Assembly (NCBI GenBank): GCA_963708775.1
Contig: CAVPTI010000010.1
Coordinates: 186,001 to 250,000, forward strand
Direction: 5' to 3'
Source: JAGVSR01 sp963708775
GTDB lineage: Bacteria > Pseudomonadota > Alphaproteobacteria > Rhizobiales > Hyphomicrobiaceae
DNA: 64,000 nucleotides
The position numbers and the translations under genes are program-made. The notes below the pieces were generated by a model. It made no database searches. It was not told the origin of the DNA and worked only from the letters and a program-made list of their open reading frames with translations. Below, one piece after another: positions 30,733 through 39,055 of the stretch (the stretch's first letter is position 1; each line of letters begins with the position of its first letter).

Positions 30733-31806
30733 CTACCGCCCGCCGGGCGGCGCATCCCCCGGCCAGGTGAAAAGCCCAAAACCATCGAAGAGTGACACTG
30801 TCTGCACGGGCTTGGACGATCTGGCTTTGACCGCTTTCACGCGTGATTTGCGTGCGGGCGCGCCGGACTTGGCAGCAGGTATCCGCGCACCTGAAATCTC
30901 CTGCAGCGCCTCCTCGAGCTCCGCCAGCGTCACCTGAGAGGTATTCGGCTCCGTTTCCGCCAGCTCCGCTTCGACCGCTGCGTTCGGAAGGATGTGCAAA
31001 TGCACATATCCCGTTACGCTGACGGCAGGATCGGTATCCACATCCACCGCTGCAATCGTTTCGGTCGCCGCGATCGGTTCCACACCATCAATCGCCACCG
31101 CCGCTACAGCATCCCCGAAGGTTGCCTCCTCGGCTTCGTCGAGCATCACAGCTTCACGCGTCGCCGCGATGATTTGTGCGATCTTGTCCTTGCGCAGCGC
31201 CTCGGCCTTGTCGCGCTCGCGCGCCAAGGCGAGCTGCAGCTTCTTCGCGTCATCCGCGACTTTGTAGTCCTGATGCCGCACATGTTCCGCCATTGACCAT
31301 GGCGCCGCCCGGCAGCCGCATCCGTTGATCAACGTCTTGCGGTAGAGGAACGCCGTCTTCAGCGCCGTATAGGGCGTGCCCTCGAGATCCACCATGGTCT
31401 TGGGATCTTCGCTATCCTTATGTTGGTAGAAGAGCTTGGCTTCGCCCAGACACCCGGCATCGCACCGTTTCGCATCCGTCTCGAACCGCTCGCGCTTCAC
31501 AGACCGGCTGACCGGCCAATAGTAGCCGTCGCAGGTGCGCACGCAGACCGTCTTGAAACTACCGCCGTAGGCCGGATCGCGGTCACCCTCCTCCGGCGTG
31601 GCCTGGAACCGCTCCGCCTTCCACTCGGAATACGACTGCGCCTTTGTCCCCATACGCGCGCCGGGCTTGGGCGTCGCCCGCTCGACCTTCGGCTTTGACG
31701 AACCCAACCCGAACAGGGTCTCGAAAAACGAGTTCGCCTTCGCCTGCGGGCACGTGAAGCTGCCGGCGAGAAAGCTCATCGCCACCCGCCACCACAGCGA
31801 ATTCAT
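30733..31806 (-). CDS. DUF2865 domain protein, exported
   Basis: About 357 residues from ATG 31806. The N-terminus MNSLWWRVAMSFLAGSFTCPQAKA looks like a signal peptide. The DUF2865 core follows: VCVRTCDGYYWPVS, RCDAGC, then NGCGCRAAPWS, a set of paired cysteines likely oxidised in the periplasm. After it come a helical charged stretch (DDAKKLQLALARERDKAEAL) and a low-complexity acidic region. An in-frame ATG at 31911 would add an unlikely leader. The family is found in Hyphomicrobiales and its function is unknown. It is convergent with thpR. Confidence 0.83.
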   Translation of the reverse strand: MNSLWWRVAMSFLAGSFTCPQAKANSFFETLFGLGSSKPKVERATPKPGARMGTKAQSYSEWKAERFQATPEEGDRDPAYGGSFKTVCVRTCDGYYWPVSRSVKRERFETDAKRCDAGCLGEAKLFYQHKDSEDPKTMVDLEGTPYTALKTAFLYRKTLINGCGCRAAPWSMAEHVRHQDYKVADDAKKLQLALARERDKAEALRKDKIAQIIAATREAVMLDEAEEATFGDAVAAVAIDGVEPIAATETIAAVDVDTDPAVSVTGYVHLHILPNAAVEAELAETEPNTSQVTLAELEEALQEISGARIPAAKSGAPARKSRVKAVKARSSKPVQTVSLFDGFGLFTWPGDAPPGGR

Positions 31807-32030
31807 GATTTGCCAGACGATCCCCACGTCGCGACCCCGTCCCCAAAGATGCTCGAACCGCGCAAAGGCGGTCCACGCAGGACGGCCCGCTCCAAGCAGC
31901 GGAGTCGTCATGCGCAAGGCTGATCATGTCCGGAGATGGGTAATTTTGATTGAATAAGTTGAGAAAAAAGCGAGGTAATTCAGGCTATTATGGTGAGTAT
32001 TGGATCAACAGCCGTCCCAATTCGGAGCGC

Positions 32031-33014
32031 TTAGTCTCCCGAAACCCGCACCACCACCTTGCCCGTCGCCTCCCGCCGCTCGAGCACGCCAATGGCCTCC
32101 GCGATCCGCTCCAGCGGATATGTCCCGTGCACATGAGGCCGAAGCCGCCCGTCCGCCACCGCACGCAGCACGAACTCCATGTTCGCCCGATGCCCGGCCG
32201 GATCGCGCTTCACCGCCTCGCCCCAGAACACGCCCATCACGGACACGCCCTTCACCAGCAGCAGATTGAGCGGGAACTTCGGGATATCGCCCGACGCAAA
32301 CCCCACCACGAGGAACCGCCCGTTCCACCGCAACGCCCGCAGCGCGGGCTCCGCCGCATCCCCGCCAACGCAGTCGTACACGACATCAACGCCCGCACCG
32401 CCGGTCCGCTCGCGCAACGCCTGCTTCAGATCCTCTTTGCCATAGTCGATCACCGCATCCGCGCCATGCGCCCGGCAGATCGCGAGCTTCTCCTCCGATG
32501 ACGCGACCGCAATCACCCGAGCGCCCATCACCTTCGCGATTTCGATCGCAGCCAATCCCGCGCCGCCCGCCGCCCCCGTCACCGCGACCCACTCGTTCGG
32601 CTGCACATTCGCCCGGTCTTTCAACCCGTGGATCGCTGTCCCGTACGTGATCGGCACCCCCGCCGCGTCCTCATCCGCCACCCCCGACGGGATCGGGATC
32701 GCTGCCTCCGTCGTCACGATCACCTCGTCGCGCGCCCCGCCCCAGCCGAGATACGCCGCCACCCGGTCCCCAGGCTGAAACCCGCTGACGCCCTCACCAA
32801 CGCGCGCCACCACGCCCGCGATTTCGCCCGCCGGCGAAAACGGCAGCTCCGGCTTGTGCTGGTATTTGCCGCGCGTAATCAGCGTATCGAAGAAGTTCAG
32901 CGCCGCGACGCGCACCGTTACCGCGATCTCCCCCGGACCCGGCTCCACCGCCGGCACGTCCTCGATCACCAGCGCCTCCGGCCCCTCGAGACGCTTGCAC
33001 AGCACCGCCCGCAT
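32031..33014 (-). CDS. NADPH:quinone oxidoreductase family protein (QOR-type MDR)
   Basis: 327 residues of the zinc-independent medium-chain reductase family. It has a GroES-like N-terminal domain (PGPGEIAVTVRVAALNFFDTL, ELPFSPAGEIAGVV) and a Rossmann domain with VTGAAGGAGLAAIEIAK. No structural or catalytic zinc cysteines are seen. The ATG at 33014 begins MRAVLCKRLEGPEALVIED. It probably reduces quinones or enones; the true substrate cannot be read from sequence. Confidence 0.9.
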   Translation of the reverse strand: MRAVLCKRLEGPEALVIEDVPAVEPGPGEIAVTVRVAALNFFDTLITRGKYQHKPELPFSPAGEIAGVVARVGEGVSGFQPGDRVAAYLGWGGARDEVIVTTEAAIPIPSGVADEDAAGVPITYGTAIHGLKDRANVQPNEWVAVTGAAGGAGLAAIEIAKVMGARVIAVASSEEKLAICRAHGADAVIDYGKEDLKQALRERTGGAGVDVVYDCVGGDAAEPALRALRWNGRFLVVGFASGDIPKFPLNLLLVKGVSVMGVFWGEAVKRDPAGHRANMEFVLRAVADGRLRPHVHGTYPLERIAEAIGVLERREATGKVVVRVSGD

Positions 33015-33173
33015 ATGAAATCTCCGCCTCAAGCCAGACCTGTTCAGCCGCGCCTCAGGTGGAACGTTTCGCCGCCGCGCGCAAGGCCCTCGCACCCGCT
33101 ACGCCAGAAGCCGCCCGAAGCCAGAAGCCTCTAAGCCCGTCGCCGCAGCCCTCCAAAACGCCGATAGACCCTG

Positions 33174-33764
33174 ATGTCCCAAGACGCCCCGCCGACACCG
33201 ACCTATCCGCCCCCACCGCCTTCCTGGCCGCCCCGGGCGCGCGGCTACTTCGCCATCGGCGCAGAACGCATGTCGAAGCAGCTGAACCTTGGCAATCTGA
33301 TGCGTTCGGCCCACGCGTTCGGCGCCAGTTTCACCTTCACCATCGGCGCAACCTACAACGCGCTCGAAGCCTACGCCGATACCTCGCGCAGCCAGCTTCA
33401 CCTGCCGCACTACAACTGGCGCGGCCTCGACGACATGGCCCTGCCGAAAGGCGTCAAACTCGTCGGCATCGAACTTGTTGAAGGCGCCATCGACTTGCCG
33501 AGCTTCCACCACCCTCTCCGCGCCGCCTACATCCTCGGCCCAGAACGCGGCTCGCTCTCCGAACCGCTGCTCGACCGCTGCGACTACGTCGTCAAGATCC
33601 CGACATCGTTTTGCGTGAACGTCGCCATGGCAGGCGCGATCGTCATGTACGACCGCGTGAAATCGCTCGCCCGCTTCGCCGACCGGCCGCTGCACGAAGG
33701 CGGACCCGCAGCGCCCCTTCCGCCCACGGGCCATGCTCCCTTGGGAAAAACCCGCAAAGGCTGA
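33174..33764 (+). CDS. TrmH-family (SpoU) RNA 2'-O-methyltransferase
   Basis: 196 residues, SPOUT fold. A proline-rich leader is followed by NLGNLMRSAHAFGA (motif 1), AAYILGPERGSLSEPLL (motif 2) and VKIPTSFCVNVAMAGAIVMYDR (motif 3, which forms the knot). It methylates tRNA or rRNA ribose; the target base is not determinable here. Confidence 0.92.
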   Translation: MSQDAPPTPTYPPPPPSWPPRARGYFAIGAERMSKQLNLGNLMRSAHAFGASFTFTIGATYNALEAYADTSRSQLHLPHYNWRGLDDMALPKGVKLVGIELVEGAIDLPSFHHPLRAAYILGPERGSLSEPLLDRCDYVVKIPTSFCVNVAMAGAIVMYDRVKSLARFADRPLHEGGPAAPLPPTGHAPLGKTRKG

Positions 33765-33848
33765 AGGCATCGCCCCGGTTCTCGCGTAATGTTGTTCGAT
33801 GTTGGCGGCGGCGGTCTCGTAAGCCCCCTCTCACCATTGCCTTCAATG

Positions 33849-33937
33849 GGGAGAGGGTTGGGGTGAGGGGCAGCATCCGCACTGGAGCAAGCAGCTGCCC
33901 CTCACCCTAGCCCTCTCCCCGCACGCAGGGAGAGGGG
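33849..33937. repeat. Intergenic palindromic repeat
   Basis: The 26-bp arm at 33849-33874 pairs with 33894-33919 with two mismatches, and the second arm pairs again with 33928-33937 (CCCTCTCCC / GGGAGAGGG), giving alternative hairpins. The purine-rich GAGAGGG...GTGAGGGGC type is a common interspersed palindrome in alphaproteobacterial intergenic DNA. Confidence 0.6.
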
Positions 33938-33960
33938 AAACGCATCGAGAGCATCAGACC

Positions 33961-34476
33961 ATGCGCAAGATCATCGAAACCGCCCCGCTCGTCGCGATCC
34001 TGGCAGCGAGCCTTGCCCCGCTCTCAGCAAACGCCCAGGCGACCACAGTCGAAGGCACCTTCGGCGCATGGAGCGTCTATACGAACGACAGCACCGGAAC
34101 GAAACTCTGCTTTGCCGCCGCCGCGCCGACGGAGAAAAAACCCGCCACCGCCAACCGCGGCCCGACACTGCTCTATGTCTCCGCCTGGCCCAAGGACGGC
34201 ATCCGCTCCGAAGTCAGCGTCAAGCTCGGCTATCCCGTGAAACCCAACTCGACGGTCACGGTCACCATCGGCACCGACACGTTCAGCCTGTTTCCGAAAG
34301 AAGAGCGCGCCTACGTCGCCGACGCGACCCAGGAACTGAAACTCGTCGAAGCTCTGAAAAAAGGCTCGAAAGCCGACGTCACCGCCACGAGCGCCCGCGG
34401 CACCGAAACCACCGACACCTACACCCTCAGCGGCCTAACCCAAGCCCTCACCGAACTCAGCAAGACGTGTAAGTGA
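33961..34476 (+). CDS. Invasion-associated locus B (IalB) family protein
   Basis: 171 residues. The signal peptide ends at SANA-QA (about residue 24). The mature IalB domain begins with TFGAWSVYTNDSTGTKLCFAA, followed by LLYVSAWPKDGIRSEVSV and ending LSKTCK; the two cysteines (one in LCFAA, one near the C-terminus) are family-typical. The name comes from Bartonella; in free-living relatives the periplasmic function is unknown. Confidence 0.9.
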   Translation: MRKIIETAPLVAILAASLAPLSANAQATTVEGTFGAWSVYTNDSTGTKLCFAAAAPTEKKPATANRGPTLLYVSAWPKDGIRSEVSVKLGYPVKPNSTVTVTIGTDTFSLFPKEERAYVADATQELKLVEALKKGSKADVTATSARGTETTDTYTLSGLTQALTELSKTCK

Positions 34477-34568
34477 AGCTTAGTTGATCATTTACGATCG
34501 AAGCAGTAAGTTTGAACTCGTGTCGCGCGACACTTGACGGTATATGTTCGTCGTGAGAGATCGTGGGT

Positions 34569-34862
34569 ATGTTGTACTCACGGCGGATCAAGCACAAAGG
34601 TTTGCGTCTCCTCTATGAGCGATGGAGACGAAAGTCGCATTACGTGCTCAGTCTGTCGACCGGCTGAAACGTATTCTGGCTGCGCTAAATGTCATCACAG
34701 CGGCAGAAGAAATGGATTTGCCGGGCTACGGATTTCATCAACTGAAGGGGAACCGCCGGGGCACATACGCCCTCACGGTGACCCGCAACTGGCGTTTGAC
34801 GTTTCGCTGGGATTCGGATGGTCCCTTTGACAGTGAACTTGGAGGACTACCATGGCCGCTGA
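34569..34862 (+). pseudogene. higB: HigB-type toxin (RelE superfamily), three frame breaks
   Basis: Reading across three frame changes gives IKHKGLRLLYERGDESRIRA, DRLKRILAALNVITAAEEMD, LPGYGFHQLKGNRRGTYALT, RNWRLTFRWDSDGPFDVNLE, DYHGR, which is the full HigB/RelE-like mRNA-interferase pattern with the PGYGFHQLKG and WRLTFRW core. The breaks are in ERGDE (near 34624), SRIRA (near 34645) and FDVN (near 34831), each explained by one extra base. Corrected length is 96 residues. Its stop overlaps the higA ATG by 11 bp. Either a dead toxin or an assembly-damaged live one. Confidence 0.7.
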
Positions 34863-35166
34863 CCGAGACCTGCCAAAGTTCAAACCCCCCCACCCGGGCG
34901 AGTATTTGCAAGTCTCGACATCTTGCCAGCCCTGAACATGACGATCACAGATCTTGCAGAGCATCTAAAAGTGAGCCGCGCCTCGCTTTCAGAACTCGTG
35001 AACGAACGCCGCTCAGTATCCGTAGAGATGGCCCAGCGACTTGGCCAAGCCTTCGGAAATGGCACTCGAATTCTGGATGACGCTTCAAATGCAATATGAC
35101 ATCTGGGAAGCTGAGCGCGACAGCGACATTTTCGTGAAGCGGGTAAAGCCTCCCAAAGCAGCGTAA
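34852..35166 (+). pseudogene. higA: HigA-type antitoxin, two frame breaks
   Basis: Starts MAADRDLPKFKPPHPGEYLQ, the HigA signature, then a frame change near 34912 to LDILPALNMTITDLAEHLKV, SRASLSELVNERRSVSVEMA (helix-turn-helix), QRLGQAFGNGTRI, and another near 35075 to WMTLQMQYDIWEAERDSDIF. About 104 residues in all. It would bind and silence HigB and repress the pair's promoter. The second break is an extra base; the first needs one missing (or two extra) bases. Confidence 0.7.
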
Positions 35167-35170
35167 CTTG

Positions 35171-35788
35171 TTACCCCCGCCTCAAATGCACATAAAGCGC
35201 GCCGGACCCGCCGTGCTCCGCGGCGGCTTCCGTGAAACTCACGATCAGCCCGCGCACGTCCGGCTCCGCCAGCCACATCGGAACACTCCGCTTCAGCACC
35301 CCGCGCGGTGGCTCGCCGAACGGCCGCTCCACATCATCCTCGCGCGACCGTGACGGCGATCCCTTCCCCGTAATCACGAGCACCCACCGCTTGCCCATCG
35401 ACGCCGAGCCGTGAATGAACCGGATCAGCGCCGCGTGCGCCTCCGCCTGGCGCATGCCGTGCAGATCGATCCGCCCCTCGATCTCGATCTTGCCGCGCTT
35501 CAGTTTCTTCACGTTGCGCGGATCGAACGAATTGAGTTCCGGCGTTCTCTTCTTTGCGGCCACCGGCGGCGCATCCACCGGAGCATGATGCTTTTTGCTG
35601 TGTCCGTGCGGCTTCGTCTTCGGCGCAAACAGCTGCGCGAAATCCGGCTCGTCCTCCAGCGCCGCGTGCACCCGCCCCTTCGCCACCTTCAATGGCGAAA
35701 GCGACGCCGCCGTATGCTCCCAGAGTTCGTGATCCTCGTCCGTCAGAACCGTTTTCTTGCCGCCCCCGCGGCCGGGCTTCTTGCTCAC
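35171..35788 (-). CDS. Smr/MutS-family endonuclease-like protein
   Basis: 205 residues from a GTG at 35788, which overlaps the mltA stop (GTGA). A basic N-terminus is followed by a C-terminal Smr domain: GRIDLHGMRQAEAHAALIRF, then VLVITGKGSPSR and VRGLIVSFTEAAAEHGGSGALYVHLRR. The LDLH-like DLHG and TGKG motifs are intact. Smr domains nick nucleic acids or act in RNA quality control; the role here is unknown. It is last in a timA-mltA-smr run. Confidence 0.9.
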   Translation of the reverse strand: MSKKPGRGGGKKTVLTDEDHELWEHTAASLSPLKVAKGRVHAALEDEPDFAQLFAPKTKPHGHSKKHHAPVDAPPVAAKKRTPELNSFDPRNVKKLKRGKIEIEGRIDLHGMRQAEAHAALIRFIHGSASMGKRWVLVITGKGSPSRSREDDVERPFGEPPRGVLKRSVPMWLAEPDVRGLIVSFTEAAAEHGGSGALYVHLRRG

Positions 35789-36879
35789 GGCACGGCCTCG
35801 GGCAGCAGCACGAAAAAGTTGCCCGGATGCTTGGTGATGCCGGCGTTGCGCCCGGCCTCGTCGCCCGTGCCGAAATAGATGTCGCCGCGCTCCGGCCCGC
35901 GAATGGCCGAGCCCACATCCTGCGCCACCATCAGCCGGTGGAAACCCTCGTCGCCCCCCGCATGCGTCAGCGTCGGCGCCACCACATAAACCGGCGTGCC
36001 GAGGGCATGAAACCGCGTATCGACCGCGAGACTGCGATGATCCGACAGCGGGATCTCCATCGCGCCGAGCGCCGACCCCGCCGCTTCGCCCGTCAATTCG
36101 CGAAAGAACACATACGACTTGTTCTGCCGCATCGCCGCGATACCGCGCGCACCGTTCGCGCGCAGCCAGTCCTTCAGCGCCTGCAACGACATTTGATCCG
36201 CCGGAAACAAGCCCGCGTCGATCAGATACCTCCCGACCGACGTGTAAGGATGCCCGTTCTTGCCGTCGTACGTGATGCGCGCCGTCGTGCCGTCCGCGAA
36301 CGCGATCAGGCCCGAACCCTGCACATGCAGGAAAAAGGCATCCACCGCGTCTTCGAGCCACACGAGTTCGAGCCCCTGCCCCGCGAGCGCGCCCTCCTCG
36401 ATCTCCTCGCGCGTGGCATATGGCTCCGTCCCCGTCGCCGTCTGGCGCGCATGCGTCAGCGCCTCGGCCTTGGCACCGCGTTCACTTTCGGAAACGATAT
36501 TGACGAGATCAGCCGGCCGCCGAAGCACAGGGACCGTGAACCGGTCTGTCCGGGTACGCGACCCCGCGATCACAGGCTCATAATAACCTGTGAGCAGTCC
36601 CTGCGCGTCTGCATGCATGACGCGATGCGGCGTGAAATGCACTTCGAAAAACGCCCGCGCGTCATTGGACGAATGGATGTTGCCGGAGCTATCGACAGCA
36701 ATCCGCGCCACGCGCAAGAGCGTCTCCGGAGAGGCGGGCTTCAAGCCATCGCGCGCCCGCTCGAGCAATCGGCGCGACGACACGAAAAACGCGGCGAACG
36801 CCGCCGCGTGATCGTCATCCGCCCAATGCGGCAGATCGGCGAAGGGAGCCGGCGCGAAGGTGACATCCGTGCTCGACAT
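35785..36879 (-). CDS. mltA: Membrane-bound lytic transglycosylase A family
   Basis: 364 residues. MltA domain with GLLTGYYEPVIAGSRTRTDRF, LVWLEDAVDAFFLHVQGSG and the 3D (Asp-rich) C-terminal domain RLMVAQDVGSAIRGPERGDIYFGTG. It cleaves peptidoglycan glycan strands. No signal peptide or lipobox is visible from the ATG at 36879, and an upstream stop leaves no room for one. This is odd for a periplasmic enzyme. It overlaps smr by 4 bp. Confidence 0.93.
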   Translation of the reverse strand: MSSTDVTFAPAPFADLPHWADDDHAAAFAAFFVSSRRLLERARDGLKPASPETLLRVARIAVDSSGNIHSSNDARAFFEVHFTPHRVMHADAQGLLTGYYEPVIAGSRTRTDRFTVPVLRRPADLVNIVSESERGAKAEALTHARQTATGTEPYATREEIEEGALAGQGLELVWLEDAVDAFFLHVQGSGLIAFADGTTARITYDGKNGHPYTSVGRYLIDAGLFPADQMSLQALKDWLRANGARGIAAMRQNKSYVFFRELTGEAAGSALGAMEIPLSDHRSLAVDTRFHALGTPVYVVAPTLTHAGGDEGFHRLMVAQDVGSAIRGPERGDIYFGTGDEAGRNAGITKHPGNFFVLLPEAVP

Positions 36880-36906
36880 GGGTCACCATGCGTCCTCGTC
36901 CGGTGC

Positions 36907-37650
36907 TCAGTGCGCGTCCTGCGTGGCGACCAAACGCCAGTTCGGATTGGAGCGTGCGCGCGCTGTGGAAATATCGCGGCTGAAGGTCCAGATATCGGTG
37001 ACGTCCGAAATGCGAGTCGGATCGCCCGAGACGACGGTGCCGCCTTTATCCCGGGTGGCGGTGATAAGCTGGCTCACGAACCGCACTGTAATGTTGGCGA
37101 TTCCGCTCTTCACTTCCGCTTCGAGAATGTCGGCCTTGTTGATGCCGACGAAGTTCTGTTCGATCTTTTCGCCACGTGCTTCGCGTTCGCCGATTGCACC
37201 TGTGAAGCCTTCCAACACGTCCTTGCTTAGGAGATCGCGCAAAGCCTTGCGATTGCCCTCCGCGAAAGACGTGACGATGATTTCATAGGCTTGGCGTGCC
37301 CCGGCCACAAACTGCTCAGGTTCGAACTCCGGATCGAGCTTACGGATCGCCAGCAGGCCTTCCGCAATCCCTTCGTCGCCCTTCGCAAATTCACGAAGCT
37401 TGTTCTCTGCTTCCGCCGTATCGACGCGCGTTTCGGCGACGGGTTCCTCGCCCCTGTCACGTCGCGGTAGCGACACCACCTTGTCGGAGCCCGCGCCCGC
37501 CGTTCCCGTGCGAACTTCTTCGCGCGCGCGACGTTCGATCCGTGCGTCGTCGTCATCGGTTTTGCGACCCAGAACGCTTCTGAGCTTCAACACCGCCACA
37601 ACGGCGACGATCATCGCCAACAAGGTAAAAAGGTCGATCTGGCCTTCCAT
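36907..37650 (-). CDS. Tim44/TimA family membrane protein
   Basis: 247 residues from ATG 37650. One N-terminal transmembrane helix (IDLFTLLAMIVAVVAVLKL), a charged linker rich in Arg/Asp/Glu, then a Tim44-like domain (FVAGARQAYEIIVTSFAEGNRKALRDLLSKDVLEGF to WTFSRDISTARARSNPNWRLVAT). The family is related to mitochondrial Tim44; in alphaproteobacteria it is a membrane-associated protein of uncertain role. It lies just upstream of mltA. Confidence 0.9.
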   Translation of the reverse strand: MEGQIDLFTLLAMIVAVVAVLKLRSVLGRKTDDDDARIERRAREEVRTGTAGAGSDKVVSLPRRDRGEEPVAETRVDTAEAENKLREFAKGDEGIAEGLLAIRKLDPEFEPEQFVAGARQAYEIIVTSFAEGNRKALRDLLSKDVLEGFTGAIGEREARGEKIEQNFVGINKADILEAEVKSGIANITVRFVSQLITATRDKGGTVVSGDPTRISDVTDIWTFSRDISTARARSNPNWRLVATQDAH

Positions 37651-37949
37651 CGGCTGCTTTCCGGATGAGAGTTCGAGCAAGCGGTCCGCTTCATGTAGGT
37701 CGAGGACCCGGGAAATCACAGCTCATTATGGCTGGCCCGGGCATCTGGACCTGTTCTGAGGTCCCGTTCGGCACAAGGATTGGTGTTGGGTTTGACCTTA
37801 GGGCACAATGGCATAGATGCCAACTGTGTCGCCTCTCGGTCCGCCGGGTGCGTCATGGAGGCCGCCAAAGCACAGTGTTTGGGTACGAGCGGCTCGGATG
37901 ATGGTTCAAGCCGACTTGGACCGCGACCCGCCCCGACCGGATTAAACGA
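37651..37949. other. Intergenic region, no feature seen
   Basis: Divergent spacer between the Tim44-like gene and fxsA. I find no credible gene, hairpin or repeat in it; it presumably carries promoters for both sides. Confidence 0.5.
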
Positions 37950-38435
37950 ATGCGCCTCGCCCTTCTGCTTGCTTTCGTCGCATACCCGCTGCTCGAACTG
38001 GCCCTGCTGATCCGCGCCGGGCAGGCGATCGGGTTCTGGCCCGTCCTCGCGCTCATTATCGGCACCGGGCTATTCGGCGTGGCGATCCTCCGCCGACAGG
38101 GTTTCAAAGTGATCGAAAAAGTCTCCGCGGCGCTGGACGAGGGTCGAGAGCCCGTCGCGCCCCTGGCCGACAGCGCCCTCATAGTCGCGGCAGGCTCTTT
38201 GCTGATCTCGCCTGGACTCATTGGCGATGTGCTCGGTCTGCTGTTGCTCATTCCACAACTTCGTCAACTGATCCGGCACACCATCTCGGCCCGGATTTTC
38301 GGCTCTTCCACCCTCGTCGTTCGCCGCTCACGGACCTCGCCGCCAACGGGGGAGCCGCGCCCACCCTCCGGCCCCGGCAAGATCATTGAAGGTGAATGGG
38401 AACGGCTCGACGAAGACCCGCGCGATCGGCCGTGA
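37950..38435 (+). CDS. fxsA: FxsA family membrane protein
   Basis: 161 residues. Four hydrophobic segments in the first 120 residues with the family pattern YPLLELALLIRAGQAIGFWP, GTGLFGVAILRRQG and SPGLIGDVLGLLLLIP, followed by a proline-rich cytoplasmic tail (GPGKIIEGEWERLDED). E. coli FxsA blocks F exclusion of phage T7 when overproduced; its normal role is unclear. Confidence 0.92.
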   Translation: MRLALLLAFVAYPLLELALLIRAGQAIGFWPVLALIIGTGLFGVAILRRQGFKVIEKVSAALDEGREPVAPLADSALIVAAGSLLISPGLIGDVLGLLLLIPQLRQLIRHTISARIFGSSTLVVRRSRTSPPTGEPRPPSGPGKIIEGEWERLDEDPRDRP

Positions 38436-38499
38436 TTGCAGCGCGCCTGCGAGCATGATAGCGCTCCGCCACCTTCGAACCCGAACGAGCGAAAAATCC

Positions 38500-38989
38500 A
38501 TGGCAGACGAGAAGAACGGCGGCGCGGCCGCGACCGTACCTGAGCCCACCCAGATGCAGGTGCAGGTCCTTGGCCAGCATATCAAGGATCTTTCGTTCGA
38601 GAATCCCAATGTCGGAAAACTGCAGATCAAGGAGGGTGAGAACCCCGCCGTGCAGCTCGAAGTCAACGTCGATGCGCAGCGCCTCGGCCCCGACGTTTAC
38701 GAAAGCTCCATCAGCTTTACCGCCACCGCCTCGCACTCCGGCGGCTACCATTTATGTGCTCGAGATCGTGTACGGGGGTGCCTTCCGCCTGCAAAACGTG
38801 CCCCCGCAGACCCTCGAACCGTTCCTGCTCGTCAATTGCCCAACGCTTCTGTTCCCCTTCCTCCGTCGCATCGTTGCCGACGTGACACGCGAAGGAGGCT
38901 ACCCGCCGCTGTGGCTCGATCCGGTGGACTTCGGCGCTCTCTACATGCGCCGCCAGCAGGAACTCGCGAAAACCGCTGAAAAGCAGTAG
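38500..38989 (+). CDS. secB: Protein-export chaperone SecB (frame broken once)
   Basis: Cytosolic chaperone that keeps preproteins unfolded and delivers them to SecA. The N-terminus includes VLGQHIKDLSFENPNV. The C-terminal half (IYVLEIVYGGAFRLQN, LEPFLLVNCPTLLFPFLRRI, TREGGYPPLWLDPVDF) is in another frame; deleting the T at 38746 joins them to give 162 residues, a normal SecB. Convergent with dnaQ, and located beside fxsA and the Tim44-like gene as in related genomes. Confidence 0.92.
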
Positions 38990-39011
38990 CCGCCCACGCT
39001 CCCCGGCCAAC

Positions 39012-39048
39012 GCCATCCGGCCGGCTCCGCAAAGCGGAACCGGATGGC
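39012..39048. repeat. Nested hairpin element between convergent genes
   Basis: Outer stem GCCATCCGG / CCGGATGGC, inner stem TCCGC-aaa-GCGGA. It contains the same 12-mer GGCCGGCTCCGC (39019-39030) as the element at 25011-25052, but with a different outer stem sequence. It sits between secB and dnaQ and may serve both as a transcription end. Confidence 0.5.
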
Positions 39049-39055
39049 TCAAATA

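Noticed and set aside
35554..37230. 558-residue plus-strand open frame
   Set aside because: Arg/Pro-rich shadow lying entirely opposite mltA, smr and the Tim44-like gene.
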